From the NCBI GenBank assembly GCA_028287305.1, contig JAQBPX010000027.1, positions 106,307-170,306 of the forward strand: 64,000 bases of DNA, given 5' to 3'. A program made the translations under genes and the position numbers. The stretch comes from Gemmatimonadota bacterium (GTDB taxonomy: Bacteria > Gemmatimonadota > Gemmatimonadetes > Gemmatimonadales > Gemmatimonadaceae). The notes under the pieces are model-generated. The model was not told the DNA's origin. It worked only from the letters and a program-made list of their open reading frames with translations, and did no database searches. Below are positions 46,786 to 54,484 of this stretch, one piece after another; position 1 is the first letter of the stretch; each line of letters opens with the position of its first letter.

Positions 46786-47343
46786 ATGTCCCGACTTCGC
46801 CTCGTCGCCGCTTCCGCTCTCTTCGCGCTGGCCATTGTTCCACCCGTACACGCCCAGGCGCGCGCCGGCCTGATGGGCGACCTGATCAAGGACGTCACCG
46901 ACGTCGAGCAGAAGCTCGTCGGACTCGCAAACACGGTGCCGGTCGACAGGTACTCCTGGCGCCCCGCCGCGGGCGTGCGGTCGGTCAGCGAGGTGTACCT
47001 GCACCTCGCCAGCGACAACTACCTCCTGCCCTCGATGAACGGCGTGCAGCCGCCCGCATCCGTCGGCATCGACACGAAGGACTTCGCGACGCTCGACCGG
47101 TTCGAGAAGCAGTCGCTCACGCGCGAGCAGCTCGTGGCGGCGATGCACGCCTCATTCGACCACCTGCGCAAGGCGATGGCGGACACCCCCGACGCCAAGC
47201 TCGACGACAAGGTCACCTTCTTCGGGCAGACCATGACGGTGCGCGCACTGTGGATCGCCACGGCGACCCACCTGCACGAGCACCTCGGGCAGTCCATCGC
47301 CTACGCGCGCACCAATGGGGTCGTGCCCCCCTGGAGCAAATAG
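46786..47343 (+). CDS. Exported DinB-like four-helix protein
   Basis: The 185-residue protein matches the DinB/DUF664 fold: VTDVEQKLVGLANTVPVDRYSWRPAAGVRSVSEVYLHLASDNYL and a late LWIATATHLHEHLGQSIAYAR that carries histidines in metal-site positions. It has a signal peptide (basic SRLR, hydrophobic core, cleavage after VHA-Q at about residue 24), unusual for a superfamily that is mostly cytoplasmic thiol transferases. A TATTCT hexamer lies at 46762 and a CCGGAG ribosome site precedes the ATG. It converges on the minus-strand cluster with only three bases between the stops. Confidence 0.85.
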   Translation: MSRLRLVAASALFALAIVPPVHAQARAGLMGDLIKDVTDVEQKLVGLANTVPVDRYSWRPAAGVRSVSEVYLHLASDNYLLPSMNGVQPPASVGIDTKDFATLDRFEKQSLTREQLVAAMHASFDHLRKAMADTPDAKLDDKVTFFGQTMTVRALWIATATHLHEHLGQSIAYARTNGVVPPWSK

Positions 47344-47346
47344 CCG

Positions 47347-48393
47347 CTACTGGAAATGCGCGACGCAGGTCACGTTGCTGGTGGGCACGAGGCGCAGTGA
47401 CGTCGTGCCCTGCGGCATTCCGCTGCAGCCGGTGAAGCCGGTGAACGTGGCGGCGTGCGACTGGCCGAAGGGGCCGCTGGCCGGCACCGTGCCCGGAGTG
47501 GCGCTGATGGCGAAGGCCGTGCCGGCCGGACCGCTGGTGACGCACCCCGGGGCACTCGTCGCGTTGCAGTTATTGAAGTTCTGGTGCTGCAGCGCGCCGG
47601 TCTCCCAGCCGCCGGAAACGGTGCCCGGTCCCATGACGTAGACCGTCACCGTGACGGGCGCGCCGTTGCTCGCGGCGGTGAAGTTCGCGGCGACCTGCTT
47701 CGCGGAGTTCATCGTGAACACGCAGGGCGCCGTGCCGGCCGCGCATCCCGTGTTCGAGCCGGCGGACCAGCCCTGGAACACCGTCGAGAGCGACGCGTAC
47801 GCGATGGCGACGCGCACCGAGTTGCCGGCAGGAATGTTCGACGTGCAGCTCGAGGTGCAGCTCGCGATGTGCGCGCCCGTGCTGGGGTTGTCCACGGAAA
47901 TCGTACCCTGTGTGCCGTACTGCATGTTCAGCTGCAGGCTGAGCGGAAAGCTGGAGACCGTGGCGGCCGACACGGAGATGGCGCCGGTGGACTTCAGGCA
48001 GCCCATGCCGCAGCTGTTCCCGCCCGCGCCGATGACGTAGGTGCCCGCGGAGACGCTCGCGGGAATGGTGACCGCGGTGGTCGCCGTGGAAAGTCCGCCG
48101 CCACTGAGGCTCGGAATGCTCCGGCTCCCCACGGCGATCGCGGCGCCGGACGTTCCGCCCGTCGGCACGAGATAGAGCGTCTGCGTGCCGCCGCCGCCCG
48201 TGCCCGTCCCACTGTTCCACACCGTCTCGGTGATGTTCATGCTGGCGCCCGCGGCAGCGGTGGCCGGTGGCTGCGAGATGGTCGCCGTCACGACACCCTG
48301 CGCGAACAGCGTGGAACTGCCGACGATCATTGCCATCGCGGGGAGCAGCTGCATCGCGTGTCCCTGGAGCTTCTTCACGGGCGTTCTCCTCAT
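47347..48393 (-). CDS. Exported CARDB plus InlB-B-repeat-like surface protein
   Basis: The 348-residue protein has a signal peptide (basic RRTPVKK, hydrophobic MAMIVGSSTLFA-Q). Residues 35-135 look like a CARDB-type Ig fold (ISQPPATAAAGASMNITETVWNSGTG, IPASVSAGTYVIGAGGN). Two repeats resemble the divergent InlB B-repeat: about 155-245, with FQGWSAGSNTGCAAGTAPCVFTMNSAKQVAANF, and about 250-348, with FTGFTGCSGMPQG ending VTCVAHFQ. Paired cysteines occur in each repeat. Such modules are typical of secreted adhesins or binding proteins. It is the last gene of a four-gene minus-strand cluster. Confidence 0.75.
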   Translation of the reverse strand: MRRTPVKKLQGHAMQLLPAMAMIVGSSTLFAQGVVTATISQPPATAAAGASMNITETVWNSGTGTGGGGTQTLYLVPTGGTSGAAIAVGSRSIPSLSGGGLSTATTAVTIPASVSAGTYVIGAGGNSCGMGCLKSTGAISVSAATVSSFPLSLQLNMQYGTQGTISVDNPSTGAHIASCTSSCTSNIPAGNSVRVAIAYASLSTVFQGWSAGSNTGCAAGTAPCVFTMNSAKQVAANFTAASNGAPVTVTVYVMGPGTVSGGWETGALQHQNFNNCNATSAPGCVTSGPAGTAFAISATPGTVPASGPFGQSHAATFTGFTGCSGMPQGTTSLRLVPTSNVTCVAHFQ

Positions 48394-48459
48394 TGAGCGC
48401 CGGATTCGCCGGCGGCGAGCGTGCGGTGGAGCATGAAGCAGGCGGTCACTTCGCGTGCG

Positions 48460-49746
48460 TCACTGCGGCGGCCAGTGCACGGTCCTCCAGTCGCTGCGGC
48501 CCAACTCGCGCCCCAGTGCGTCGAGGGCGAGCACGCGCCATCGCCAGCGACCATCCCGCGCGCTCGCGCGCAGGAACGACGGCACCTGGTACGCCTTCAC
48601 TCCCTGCGCCGCGACGGCCGAGAAGGTGAGCGTTGCATCGGCGAGGGATTCGAGCTCCACGCGATAGTTCGCCGCGCTCCGCGCCGCACCCCACATCAGC
48701 GTGAGCGCCGAATCGCGCGAGACCAGCGCGCCGTCGCGCGGCCACAGGGCGACGACACGCCGCGACCGGTCGGTCCCTCCCGAGCCACCCACCACGTAGC
48801 GGAGCGTGGGCATCGGAAATGACGCCCCGCCTCCGGTGCGCAGCGCCGGACTCAGCCCCGTGGGGCCCGCAACGCCACGGGACTCGCCGTCATCGGTCGC
48901 CTCGATGCGCAGCAGCAGGAGGTAGGGTCCGTCCACGGTGGTCGGTATGCGGCTCGGATCCGGGCCACGCAGCACGGTGCGGCCGGTGGGCGCGAGGAAC
49001 TGGTCGAAGCGATCGATCACGGTGTATCGCTTCTGCGCGCCGCGCTCGGCGAGCGGAAGCGATGCCTCGCTCAGGAGGTCGTGCGCGGTGGGCCACTCCT
49101 CGCCGGGAAACACCACCTCCCAGCGCCCGCGCAGCCGTCCACTTCCGTTATAGGCGATCTCCGCCGAGATCGGCGGCGCGGTCTCGCCACCTCGCACGAA
49201 GAGGATCGGGTGTGCCGGATCGGTGCGAAACGTGACGTTGGTGAGCGCGAAGGGCGCACCCACGCCGCCGCTGGTCAGCCGGCAGGTGACGACCACGTAC
49301 TGGTCACGACGCAGTCGCGGGTCGGCCGACGTGCTCACGAAGCGGCGCACGTAGTAGAACACGCCGCTGCCCTGGCCGCTCGCCGCCGCCGCGTAGGCCT
49401 GACGCGCGATGGGAGCCGAGACCGACATCGCTTCCGTGAACTCCGCGGCCGCTCCAGGGCTCGCGGAGGCGATCGACGCGGAACGCCGCGCGACCGTGGC
49501 GGGATCGCACCGAAACCCGATGTCCGGTTCCGCGACCACCAGCGAGCCGCACCACGCCGCGTCGGCCGGCGTGTACCCGGACATCCCCGTGTACGAGAGG
49601 AAGACGGTGGTGGCCTCCTGCGAGTTGACGCGCACCGTGGCCGGAGTCACGCGTATGGATCCAGGTTGTCCCACCTGCGCAACCCCCGAACGCGGCGCCA
49701 GCGCGGCCAGCACCAGGGAGAGCAGGGCACTGCGAGCAATGGACAT
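48460..49746 (-). CDS. Exported protein with Ig-like domains, unknown function
   Basis: The 428-residue product starts at the ATG at 49746 with a signal peptide (SIARSALLSLVLAAL...VAQ). A longer open frame continues upstream but is only out-of-frame sequence of the neighbouring barrel gene. The mature N terminus GSIRVTPATVRVNSQEATTVFLSY is an Ig-like strand pair. Cysteines lie in AAWCGSLV, GFRCDPATV and VVTCRLTSGG. A second C-terminal Fn3/Ig-like domain shows VVALWPRDGALVSRDSALTLMWG and GRWRWRVLALDALG. It begins eight bases after the barrel gene, so the two probably act together. No known family. Confidence 0.65.
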   Translation of the reverse strand: MSIARSALLSLVLAALAPRSGVAQVGQPGSIRVTPATVRVNSQEATTVFLSYTGMSGYTPADAAWCGSLVVAEPDIGFRCDPATVARRSASIASASPGAAAEFTEAMSVSAPIARQAYAAAASGQGSGVFYYVRRFVSTSADPRLRRDQYVVVTCRLTSGGVGAPFALTNVTFRTDPAHPILFVRGGETAPPISAEIAYNGSGRLRGRWEVVFPGEEWPTAHDLLSEASLPLAERGAQKRYTVIDRFDQFLAPTGRTVLRGPDPSRIPTTVDGPYLLLLRIEATDDGESRGVAGPTGLSPALRTGGGASFPMPTLRYVVGGSGGTDRSRRVVALWPRDGALVSRDSALTLMWGAARSAANYRVELESLADATLTFSAVAAQGVKAYQVPSFLRASARDGRWRWRVLALDALGRELGRSDWRTVHWPPQ

Positions 49747-49754
49747 TGGGATTC

Positions 49755-51818
49755 CTAGAAGGCGCGCAGGGTGAGGCCCGACGAGACGGTCCACATCGAG
49801 CCCGCCAGGGCCGGTGGCGCGGAATTGCCGAGATAGATGAGTCGGTCGGACTGCTGCGCCAGTCGCACGAACAGCTGCGCCGTGGGCGAGTCCTCGCTTC
49901 GGTGCCAGAGGCGAATTCCCTGGGCGAACCCCACGTGCAGTTCGGCAAGGTGCGTGTCCTGCGCGGCGCCGGGGTCGCCGTTGCGCGACAGCGTGGCCTG
50001 CGCATCGAGCGTCGTGAGTCGCGTCGCCCGCCAGGTGCCCGTGAGGCTGCCGCGCTGCAGGGTGGTGAGCAGGTTGAACTCGTGCGCCTCGTGGCGCTCG
50101 CTGTTGAGGGCGACTCCCAGGTCCACCTGCGAACCGAGCGTGGTGGCCACGGTGATGCCATGGGACCGGGCTGCGAGGTCCGCGAGCTCTCGGCCCGGCT
50201 GCCGGTTGTCCTGCGTGCTCTGGTTGAATCGGTAACCCAGCTGCCAGCTGCCGGCCTGCCACTGCGCGGAGGCGTCCTGCACGACATCCACCTGGTCCGA
50301 GATCTCGCTGGGGAGGAACGCGGAGTTCGAGGGGAGGCCGGTGCCGTAGGGATGGAGCTGCTGGCGACCATACGAGAGGGTCGGCAGCCAGGCACCATGC
50401 GAGGTGACACGCAGCAACGCCGCGAGCGGCACGCTCGCCGTGGCGCCGGCAGACTGCGACAGGATCTTGAGGATCGCCGGCACGTTGTCGAGGTTGTTCG
50501 ACGCCCGGGTGAACGTCACCTGGAGGTTCAGCGCGTCCAGGCTTCCCGTGAGGTCCAGCCCGTCGCTGGCGGCGTCGGACTGCGTCGAGACGGCAACGCT
50601 CCGATAGAGTGGCGCCACTCGCTCATCGCGCATCACGGCGTTGATCGAGAGCGGCACGGCACCCCAGAGCCTGGCGTCCTTCACCAGCGCGACGCTCAGC
50701 TCCGCGAATCGCCCGACGTGGGCGCGCTCCGGGACCGGCGTGCTGGACAGGTTCCCGCTCAGCGACGGATCGAATGGGCTGCGATAGCTGCTGCTCGCGA
50801 CGCCGCCGGAGAACCTGACGCGCTGCCCGGGAGTACTGGCAGCCAGCTGTCCACCGAAACCCGAGCTTCGTTCGGCCGCGAACACTCCGCCCGACGAGTA
50901 CCCGCCCTGGGGCAGCAGCGACCCCTTCACCCCAGTGAGGTCGACATGCAGCGCCCCGGGCTGCGACGGCAGGAGCTCGACCCCGAGTCCCGCGGAAAGC
51001 ACCTGGTGCAACGGCTCCGCCAGTCCCACCGGGTTGTTCCAGCCCACGATGCTGCTTCCGTTCTGCGCGCCGAGGGTGAAGGTCGAGCCGCGTCCCACCA
51101 TCGTCGCGAGCAGGCCCCGGCTGCCGAAGCTGCTGATCAGCAGGCGGTTGTTGCCGGAGCTCACGTTGCCGAGCGAGAGCATCGCCGACTTGCGGCCCGC
51201 CACGACCAGGAAGTCGGACAGGTCGACGAGCGCGGCGGCATCGCCCCGCTCCGCGTATCGCAGCGCTTCCGCGCGGCGCCCGGCGCCGATGAAGTGCAAC
51301 TGCGATTGCACCGTCCATCCCTGCCGCAGGTGATCGGTCTGCACGCCGGCGGTGCCGCCCCAGTTCTGCCAGGTGGACCGTGCGGGTGCGAGCGCCGACC
51401 CGGTGTGATCCTCGGCGAGCTGCCCGGTGTTCGTCAGCTCGAGGCTCGGATCGAGCTGCGCCTTCTCGAATCCGAGGGGCGTCAGGACGTGAATCGGGAA
51501 TCGCCCGATCTCGCGCCACTCCGCGCCGGACACGAGGAACGCCTTCACCTCGCTCTCTCCCGAGGGCAGCGCGATGCCCGGCGACTGGAATACCAGGCGC
51601 CCCCCGTTACGGACGAAGAGCGCGGACAGGTCCGAGGACCCGACGATCACCGCGAGGCGTCCCTCCGCGGCATCCGGCCAGCGACTGGGCGTGAGCTCGA
51701 TCGGCGCGAGCGCCGCGACGAACTCCGAGCTCGAGAACCCCGGCGTGATGGATATGGCCGAATCCGCGCTCGCCAGGCGCACTGCGCCCGCAGCGAGAAG
51801 TGAGATGAGCAGTGGCAT
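49755..51818 (-). CDS. Large outer-membrane barrel-like protein with N-terminal Ig-like domain
   Basis: The 687-residue protein has a signal peptide (PLLISLLAAGAVRLASA). An N-terminal domain of about 120 residues follows (RLVFQSPGIALPSGESEVKAFLVS, GRFPIHVLTPLGF), then more than 500 residues of alternating amphipathic strands (GWTVQSQLHFIGAG, SSFGSRGLLATMVGRGSTFTLGAQ, GSWQLGYRFNQST) ending MWTVSSGLTLRAF with a C-terminal phenylalanine, as in barrels inserted by BamA. No TonB plug is present. The size and periplasmic domain recall ushers or translocation pores, but no usher motif is recognised. It sits between the CnaB-like and Ig-like genes of the same cluster. Confidence 0.65.
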   Translation of the reverse strand: MPLLISLLAAGAVRLASADSAISITPGFSSSEFVAALAPIELTPSRWPDAAEGRLAVIVGSSDLSALFVRNGGRLVFQSPGIALPSGESEVKAFLVSGAEWREIGRFPIHVLTPLGFEKAQLDPSLELTNTGQLAEDHTGSALAPARSTWQNWGGTAGVQTDHLRQGWTVQSQLHFIGAGRRAEALRYAERGDAAALVDLSDFLVVAGRKSAMLSLGNVSSGNNRLLISSFGSRGLLATMVGRGSTFTLGAQNGSSIVGWNNPVGLAEPLHQVLSAGLGVELLPSQPGALHVDLTGVKGSLLPQGGYSSGGVFAAERSSGFGGQLAASTPGQRVRFSGGVASSSYRSPFDPSLSGNLSSTPVPERAHVGRFAELSVALVKDARLWGAVPLSINAVMRDERVAPLYRSVAVSTQSDAASDGLDLTGSLDALNLQVTFTRASNNLDNVPAILKILSQSAGATASVPLAALLRVTSHGAWLPTLSYGRQQLHPYGTGLPSNSAFLPSEISDQVDVVQDASAQWQAGSWQLGYRFNQSTQDNRQPGRELADLAARSHGITVATTLGSQVDLGVALNSERHEAHEFNLLTTLQRGSLTGTWRATRLTTLDAQATLSRNGDPGAAQDTHLAELHVGFAQGIRLWHRSEDSPTAQLFVRLAQQSDRLIYLGNSAPPALAGSMWTVSSGLTLRAF

Positions 51819-51869
51819 GGCCTGCGGAGGGAGGGAGTGCGACGCGCCCAACTCACGGGCGTGCGAGCG

Positions 51870-52421
51870 TCAGCGAACGAGCGTGATCGTTCCGACGTAG
51901 GTGCGCTTCGAGGCGGGGCCGGCGGACGGGCGCAGCTCGGCCCGTCCATCGCCGTTCACGTCGCCGACGGCAACGGATACGACGAAGGGGATCACGAGGG
52001 GTCCCGTGGGCTCCGCGCGAGATGCCGGCGCGCGGGAGAGCGTCAGGGTGCCCGCACCCACCTTCGTCCTTGCCGGCAACAGGAGCGCGACGAGCACGGC
52101 GATGATGTTCGGTGGGCCCTCGAGCTTCGGATCCTGCCGGCGCACGCTCGTGCGCAGGCTGGCCTCGTCCAGGACGACCGTGTACGAGCCCGGGGGGAGT
52201 TCGCCGAGCCTGAATGTTCCCGAGACGTCGGCGCTGGCCCGGAGCACCACGGCGCCGGCGTTGTTCTTCACCAGGACGCCGACTCCTGCGAGCGGCTGTT
52301 CGACCGCGCGCGGTGCACGCGCCTCAGGCGACGGAAGCGATCCCGCGCCACGCACTGGCGAAGGTGCGAGTGTCCAGGCAGCCACTGCGGCGACGAGCAT
52401 GGTAGTGCGACTGCCCGTCAT
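51870..52421 (-). CDS. Exported CnaB/carboxypeptidase-regulatory-like protein with an EF-hand-type repeat
   Basis: The 183-residue protein has a signal peptide from the ATG at 52421 (TTMLVAAVAAWTLAPS). A single regulatory-like beta sandwich follows (LAGVGVLVKNNAGAVVLRASADVSGTFRLGELPPGSYTVVLDE). A C-terminal VAVGDVNGDGRAEL has the DxNxDGxxE calcium loop seen in FG-GAP and dockerin repeats. First gene of the minus-strand cluster; a signature of an extracellular Ca-binding or structural role, inferred only. Confidence 0.7.
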   Translation of the reverse strand: MTGSRTTMLVAAVAAWTLAPSPVRGAGSLPSPEARAPRAVEQPLAGVGVLVKNNAGAVVLRASADVSGTFRLGELPPGSYTVVLDEASLRTSVRRQDPKLEGPPNIIAVLVALLLPARTKVGAGTLTLSRAPASRAEPTGPLVIPFVVSVAVGDVNGDGRAELRPSAGPASKRTYVGTITLVR

Positions 52422-52549
52422 GCGTGAATCCTCGCGTGCGTCGAATGGGGGGAAGGAAACAATCGTCGCGAACGTAGGGACGAGTCGAAGCCACCGCAAG
52501 CACGAACAGGATTCCATGCTGCGATCCGCAGTGCGTTGCGTACACGCAT

Positions 52550-52564
52550 CATGAATAATTCATG
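52550..52564. promoter_or_regulatory. AT-rich palindrome, candidate operator
   Basis: CATGAATAATTCATG is a perfect 15-base palindrome (7-1-7) in the 213-base region between the minus-strand exported cluster and the plus-strand STAS gene. It is far more AT-rich than its surroundings, and it sits about 130 bases upstream of the cluster start and 58 bases upstream of the STAS -10-like hexamer. It could bind a dimeric regulator controlling both directions. Confidence 0.4.
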
Positions 52565-52621
52565 AGCGCGGGTGCGCGAACAAACATTCGCGCGCGCCTC
52601 GTTTCGCATCCGCATGCCTGC

Positions 52622-52627
52622 TATCGT
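52622..52627 (+). promoter_or_regulatory. Putative -10 element of the STAS-like gene
   Basis: TATCGT ends 7 bases before the ATG at 52635, which opens an eight-codon micro-ORF. The hexamer is identical to the one before the mlaE micro-ORF. Confidence 0.45.
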
Positions 52628-52634
52628 TCGCGCC

Positions 52635-52661
52635 ATGACGAGCGACGACGCCCGACGATAG
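52635..52661 (+). CDS. Putative leader micro-ORF (MTSDDARR) overlapping the STAS gene start
   Basis: Eight codons ending in TAG at 52659-52661. The last base is the first base of the GTG start of the following gene (TAGTG). It begins at the predicted 5' end of a leaderless transcript. Third case in the window of this architecture. Confidence 0.4.
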   Translation: MTSDDARR

Positions 52662-53044
52662 TGCCCCTCATCTACTGGATCCGCCCCGCGCCGTCGCGGA
52701 TCGTGGACGTCGAATGTGTGGGGCAGTTCACGCTCGCCGAGATCTCCGACACCGCGGCGCGACTCGCCGCCGATCCCGCGCTCCCGCCGCGGCCCATCAT
52801 CCTCTTCGACGCGTCGCAGACCAACACGGCGCTGCACGCGAGCGAGTTGCCCCGCGTGCTCGCCGCGCTCGCAGACCTTCGCGAGCGCGGGCTGCGCAAG
52901 ATCGCGATCGTCGCACCCGCCGGTTACCTGTTCGCGCTCGCGCGCGCATTCCAGACGCTCACGCTGCCGGTGCTCACGGTCGACATCTGCACCGACCGTG
53001 AGTCGGCCGACGCGTGGGTGCTGGAGAAGGAAGCTGCCAGCTAG
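52661..53044 (+). CDS. SpoIIAA/STAS-like protein
   Basis: The 127-residue protein has the alternating beta-alpha pattern of SpoIIAA-like STAS domains: IVDVECVGQFTLAEISDTAARLAADP, IILFDASQTNTALHASELPRVLAALADL, KIAIVAPAGYLFALARAFQTL and DRESADAWVLEKEA. No anti-sigma partner is adjacent, so a membrane-associated SpoIIAA-like role is also possible. The GTG at 52661 is favoured because it gives a normal-length domain; an in-frame ATG at 52562 would add 33 Arg-rich residues that read through the promoter-like region. Confidence 0.7.
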   Translation: MPLIYWIRPAPSRIVDVECVGQFTLAEISDTAARLAADPALPPRPIILFDASQTNTALHASELPRVLAALADLRERGLRKIAIVAPAGYLFALARAFQTLTLPVLTVDICTDRESADAWVLEKEAAS

Positions 53045-53066
53045 CGGCTTCGCGCCGCGATCGCTG

Positions 53067-53672
53067 CTACTGCCCGATCCAGCTGGCCACGCCGCCGTGC
53101 GTGGAGCACGCGCCCTGGCGGTGCGCGGCGTGCGAGTACAGGCCGTCCTTGCAGCGCGCGATCGCGCCGCGCGAATCGTTGTCCTCTCGTGAGCCCGATC
53201 CACCGGTGGCGTTCGAGACGGGATTCCGCTCGCTGGCCCGCTCGCGCGCACGCGGCGCGGCCTGCGGCATGGGCATCGGGCGCGGCGCCGGTGTCGGTGC
53301 ACGCGAGATTCCGCCGTGTCCCGAGCACGCGCCACGACCGCCGTTGCTCGTGGTGCCGTCGGTGCAGCGCACGGTAGCGTTCCGCTCCGCCACCTTTTCC
53401 TCCTTTCGCTCTACCTTCTCCGCGTTCTTCGCATCCTTCTTCGCTTCCCTGGCAGCGTCCTTCTGCGCCTTGCTTGCTGCCTTCGTTGCAGCCTTCTGCG
53501 CCTTGCTCGTGGCCTTCGCGTCCACGCCGCCATGCCCGCTGCACGCGCCTCGCCCGACGGTGCCGGAGGGTGAGCCATCCTTGCAGATCGAGCTGGCCGA
53601 CTGCGCGTGCGCGGCCGTGGCTGCAAGCAGCGCAACGGCGAAGGTGGTAGTGAGCATCCTGGTCGGGCGCAT
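53067..53672 (-). CDS. Exported triple DUF3761-like protein with a Lys/Ala-rich helix
   Basis: The 201-residue protein has a signal peptide (MLTTTFAVALLAATAAHA-Q). It contains three copies of a motif of the form C-(K/T)-D-G-x-S-(x)n-GACS-x-HGG: ICKDGSPSGTVGRGACSGHGG (about 29-49), RCTDGTTSNGGRGACSGHGG (about 100-119) and RCKDGLYSHAAHRQGACSTHGG (about 173-194). This matches DUF3761, whose function is unknown; the paired cysteines probably form one disulfide per unit. Between units 1 and 2 is a long charged Lys/Ala/Glu helix (about 50-95). The ATG at 53672 gives the clean signal peptide; a longer frame to 53738 is unlikely. Confidence 0.75.
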   Translation of the reverse strand: MRPTRMLTTTFAVALLAATAAHAQSASSICKDGSPSGTVGRGACSGHGGVDAKATSKAQKAATKAASKAQKDAAREAKKDAKNAEKVERKEEKVAERNATVRCTDGTTSNGGRGACSGHGGISRAPTPAPRPMPMPQAAPRARERASERNPVSNATGGSGSREDNDSRGAIARCKDGLYSHAAHRQGACSTHGGVASWIGQ

Positions 53673-53848
53673 GTCTCGTCTCCTGTATGGGGCGGCGAAC
53701 TGGACCGGACGAACGCCGGCCTGATGATCCCAGCGCAATTGGCACGCCCCAGCCCGCCGTCATTGGGGGACTTCCCGCGTTGGGAGAATGACGGATCGAT
53801 CATGTCGCCCACGACCGCAGTGGCGTGCCCCCTGCGTTGGGCAGCGTC

Positions 53849-54484
53849 ATGAAATCGCCCCGGGCGCCGCGCATCGATCGTCGTCATGCCCTGGCCGGTG
53901 CGGCCGCATCGGGGGTCGCCGCGCTGGTGCTGCTCACGACGCACGCGGACGACGAGCCGGGTACGCTCGACCTGCGCGTGCAGCGCTGGATGCGCGATCG
54001 GCATCACGTGGGCACCCGTCGCGCGCTCACCCTCGCCAGTGTCGCCGGCACTGCACCGGTCTACGTGGGGGCCACCGTGCTCGCCGTGGCGCGCCTCGCC
54101 ACTCGTCGCGGCCCCCGGCGCGCGGTGCCCGTTGCCCTCGCTCCACTCGGCGCGGTGCTGGCGCACACGGTGATCAAGCACCTCGTGTCGCGCGAGCGCC
54201 CGGCGGAGGCGATCGCGGAAGGAAATCACAAGCCGAGCTTCCCGAGCGGCCACACCACGCGCGCCACCGCGGTCTCGCTCACGATCGCGTACGCGCTGTT
54301 GCGTGAGCGCGCAGCACCGCGCGCCTTCATCTTGCCGGTCGCCGCGGGAATCCCGCTGGTCGTCGGCATCAGTCGCGCGTACACGCACCGGCACTGGACC
54401 ACGGACGTACTCGCTGGCTGGTCGCTCGGCCTCGTGATCGCCGCGCTGTCGGCCGCGTGGATGGAGTCGATGCACGATGACTGA
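53849..54484 (+). CDS. PAP2-family membrane phosphatase
   Basis: The 211-residue integral membrane protein has the full acid-phosphatase triad motifs: KHLVSRERP (motif 1), PSFPSGHTT (motif 2) and SRAYTHRHWTTDV (motif 3). Such enzymes act on lipid phosphates such as undecaprenyl pyrophosphate or phosphatidic acid. A GTG at 53825 would add eight residues. It overlaps the next, paralogous gene by 8 bases. Confidence 0.88.
   Translation: MKSPRAPRIDRRHALAGAAASGVAALVLLTTHADDEPGTLDLRVQRWMRDRHHVGTRRALTLASVAGTAPVYVGATVLAVARLATRRGPRRAVPVALAPLGAVLAHTVIKHLVSRERPAEAIAEGNHKPSFPSGHTTRATAVSLTIAYALLRERAAPRAFILPVAAGIPLVVGISRAYTHRHWTTDVLAGWSLGLVIAALSAAWMESMHDD

Noticed and set aside
48460..50262. A 600-codon reading of the Ig-like exported protein
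   Set aside because: The first 170 codons run through the neighbouring barrel gene in another frame and lack a signal peptide, while the ATG at 49746 has a clean one.
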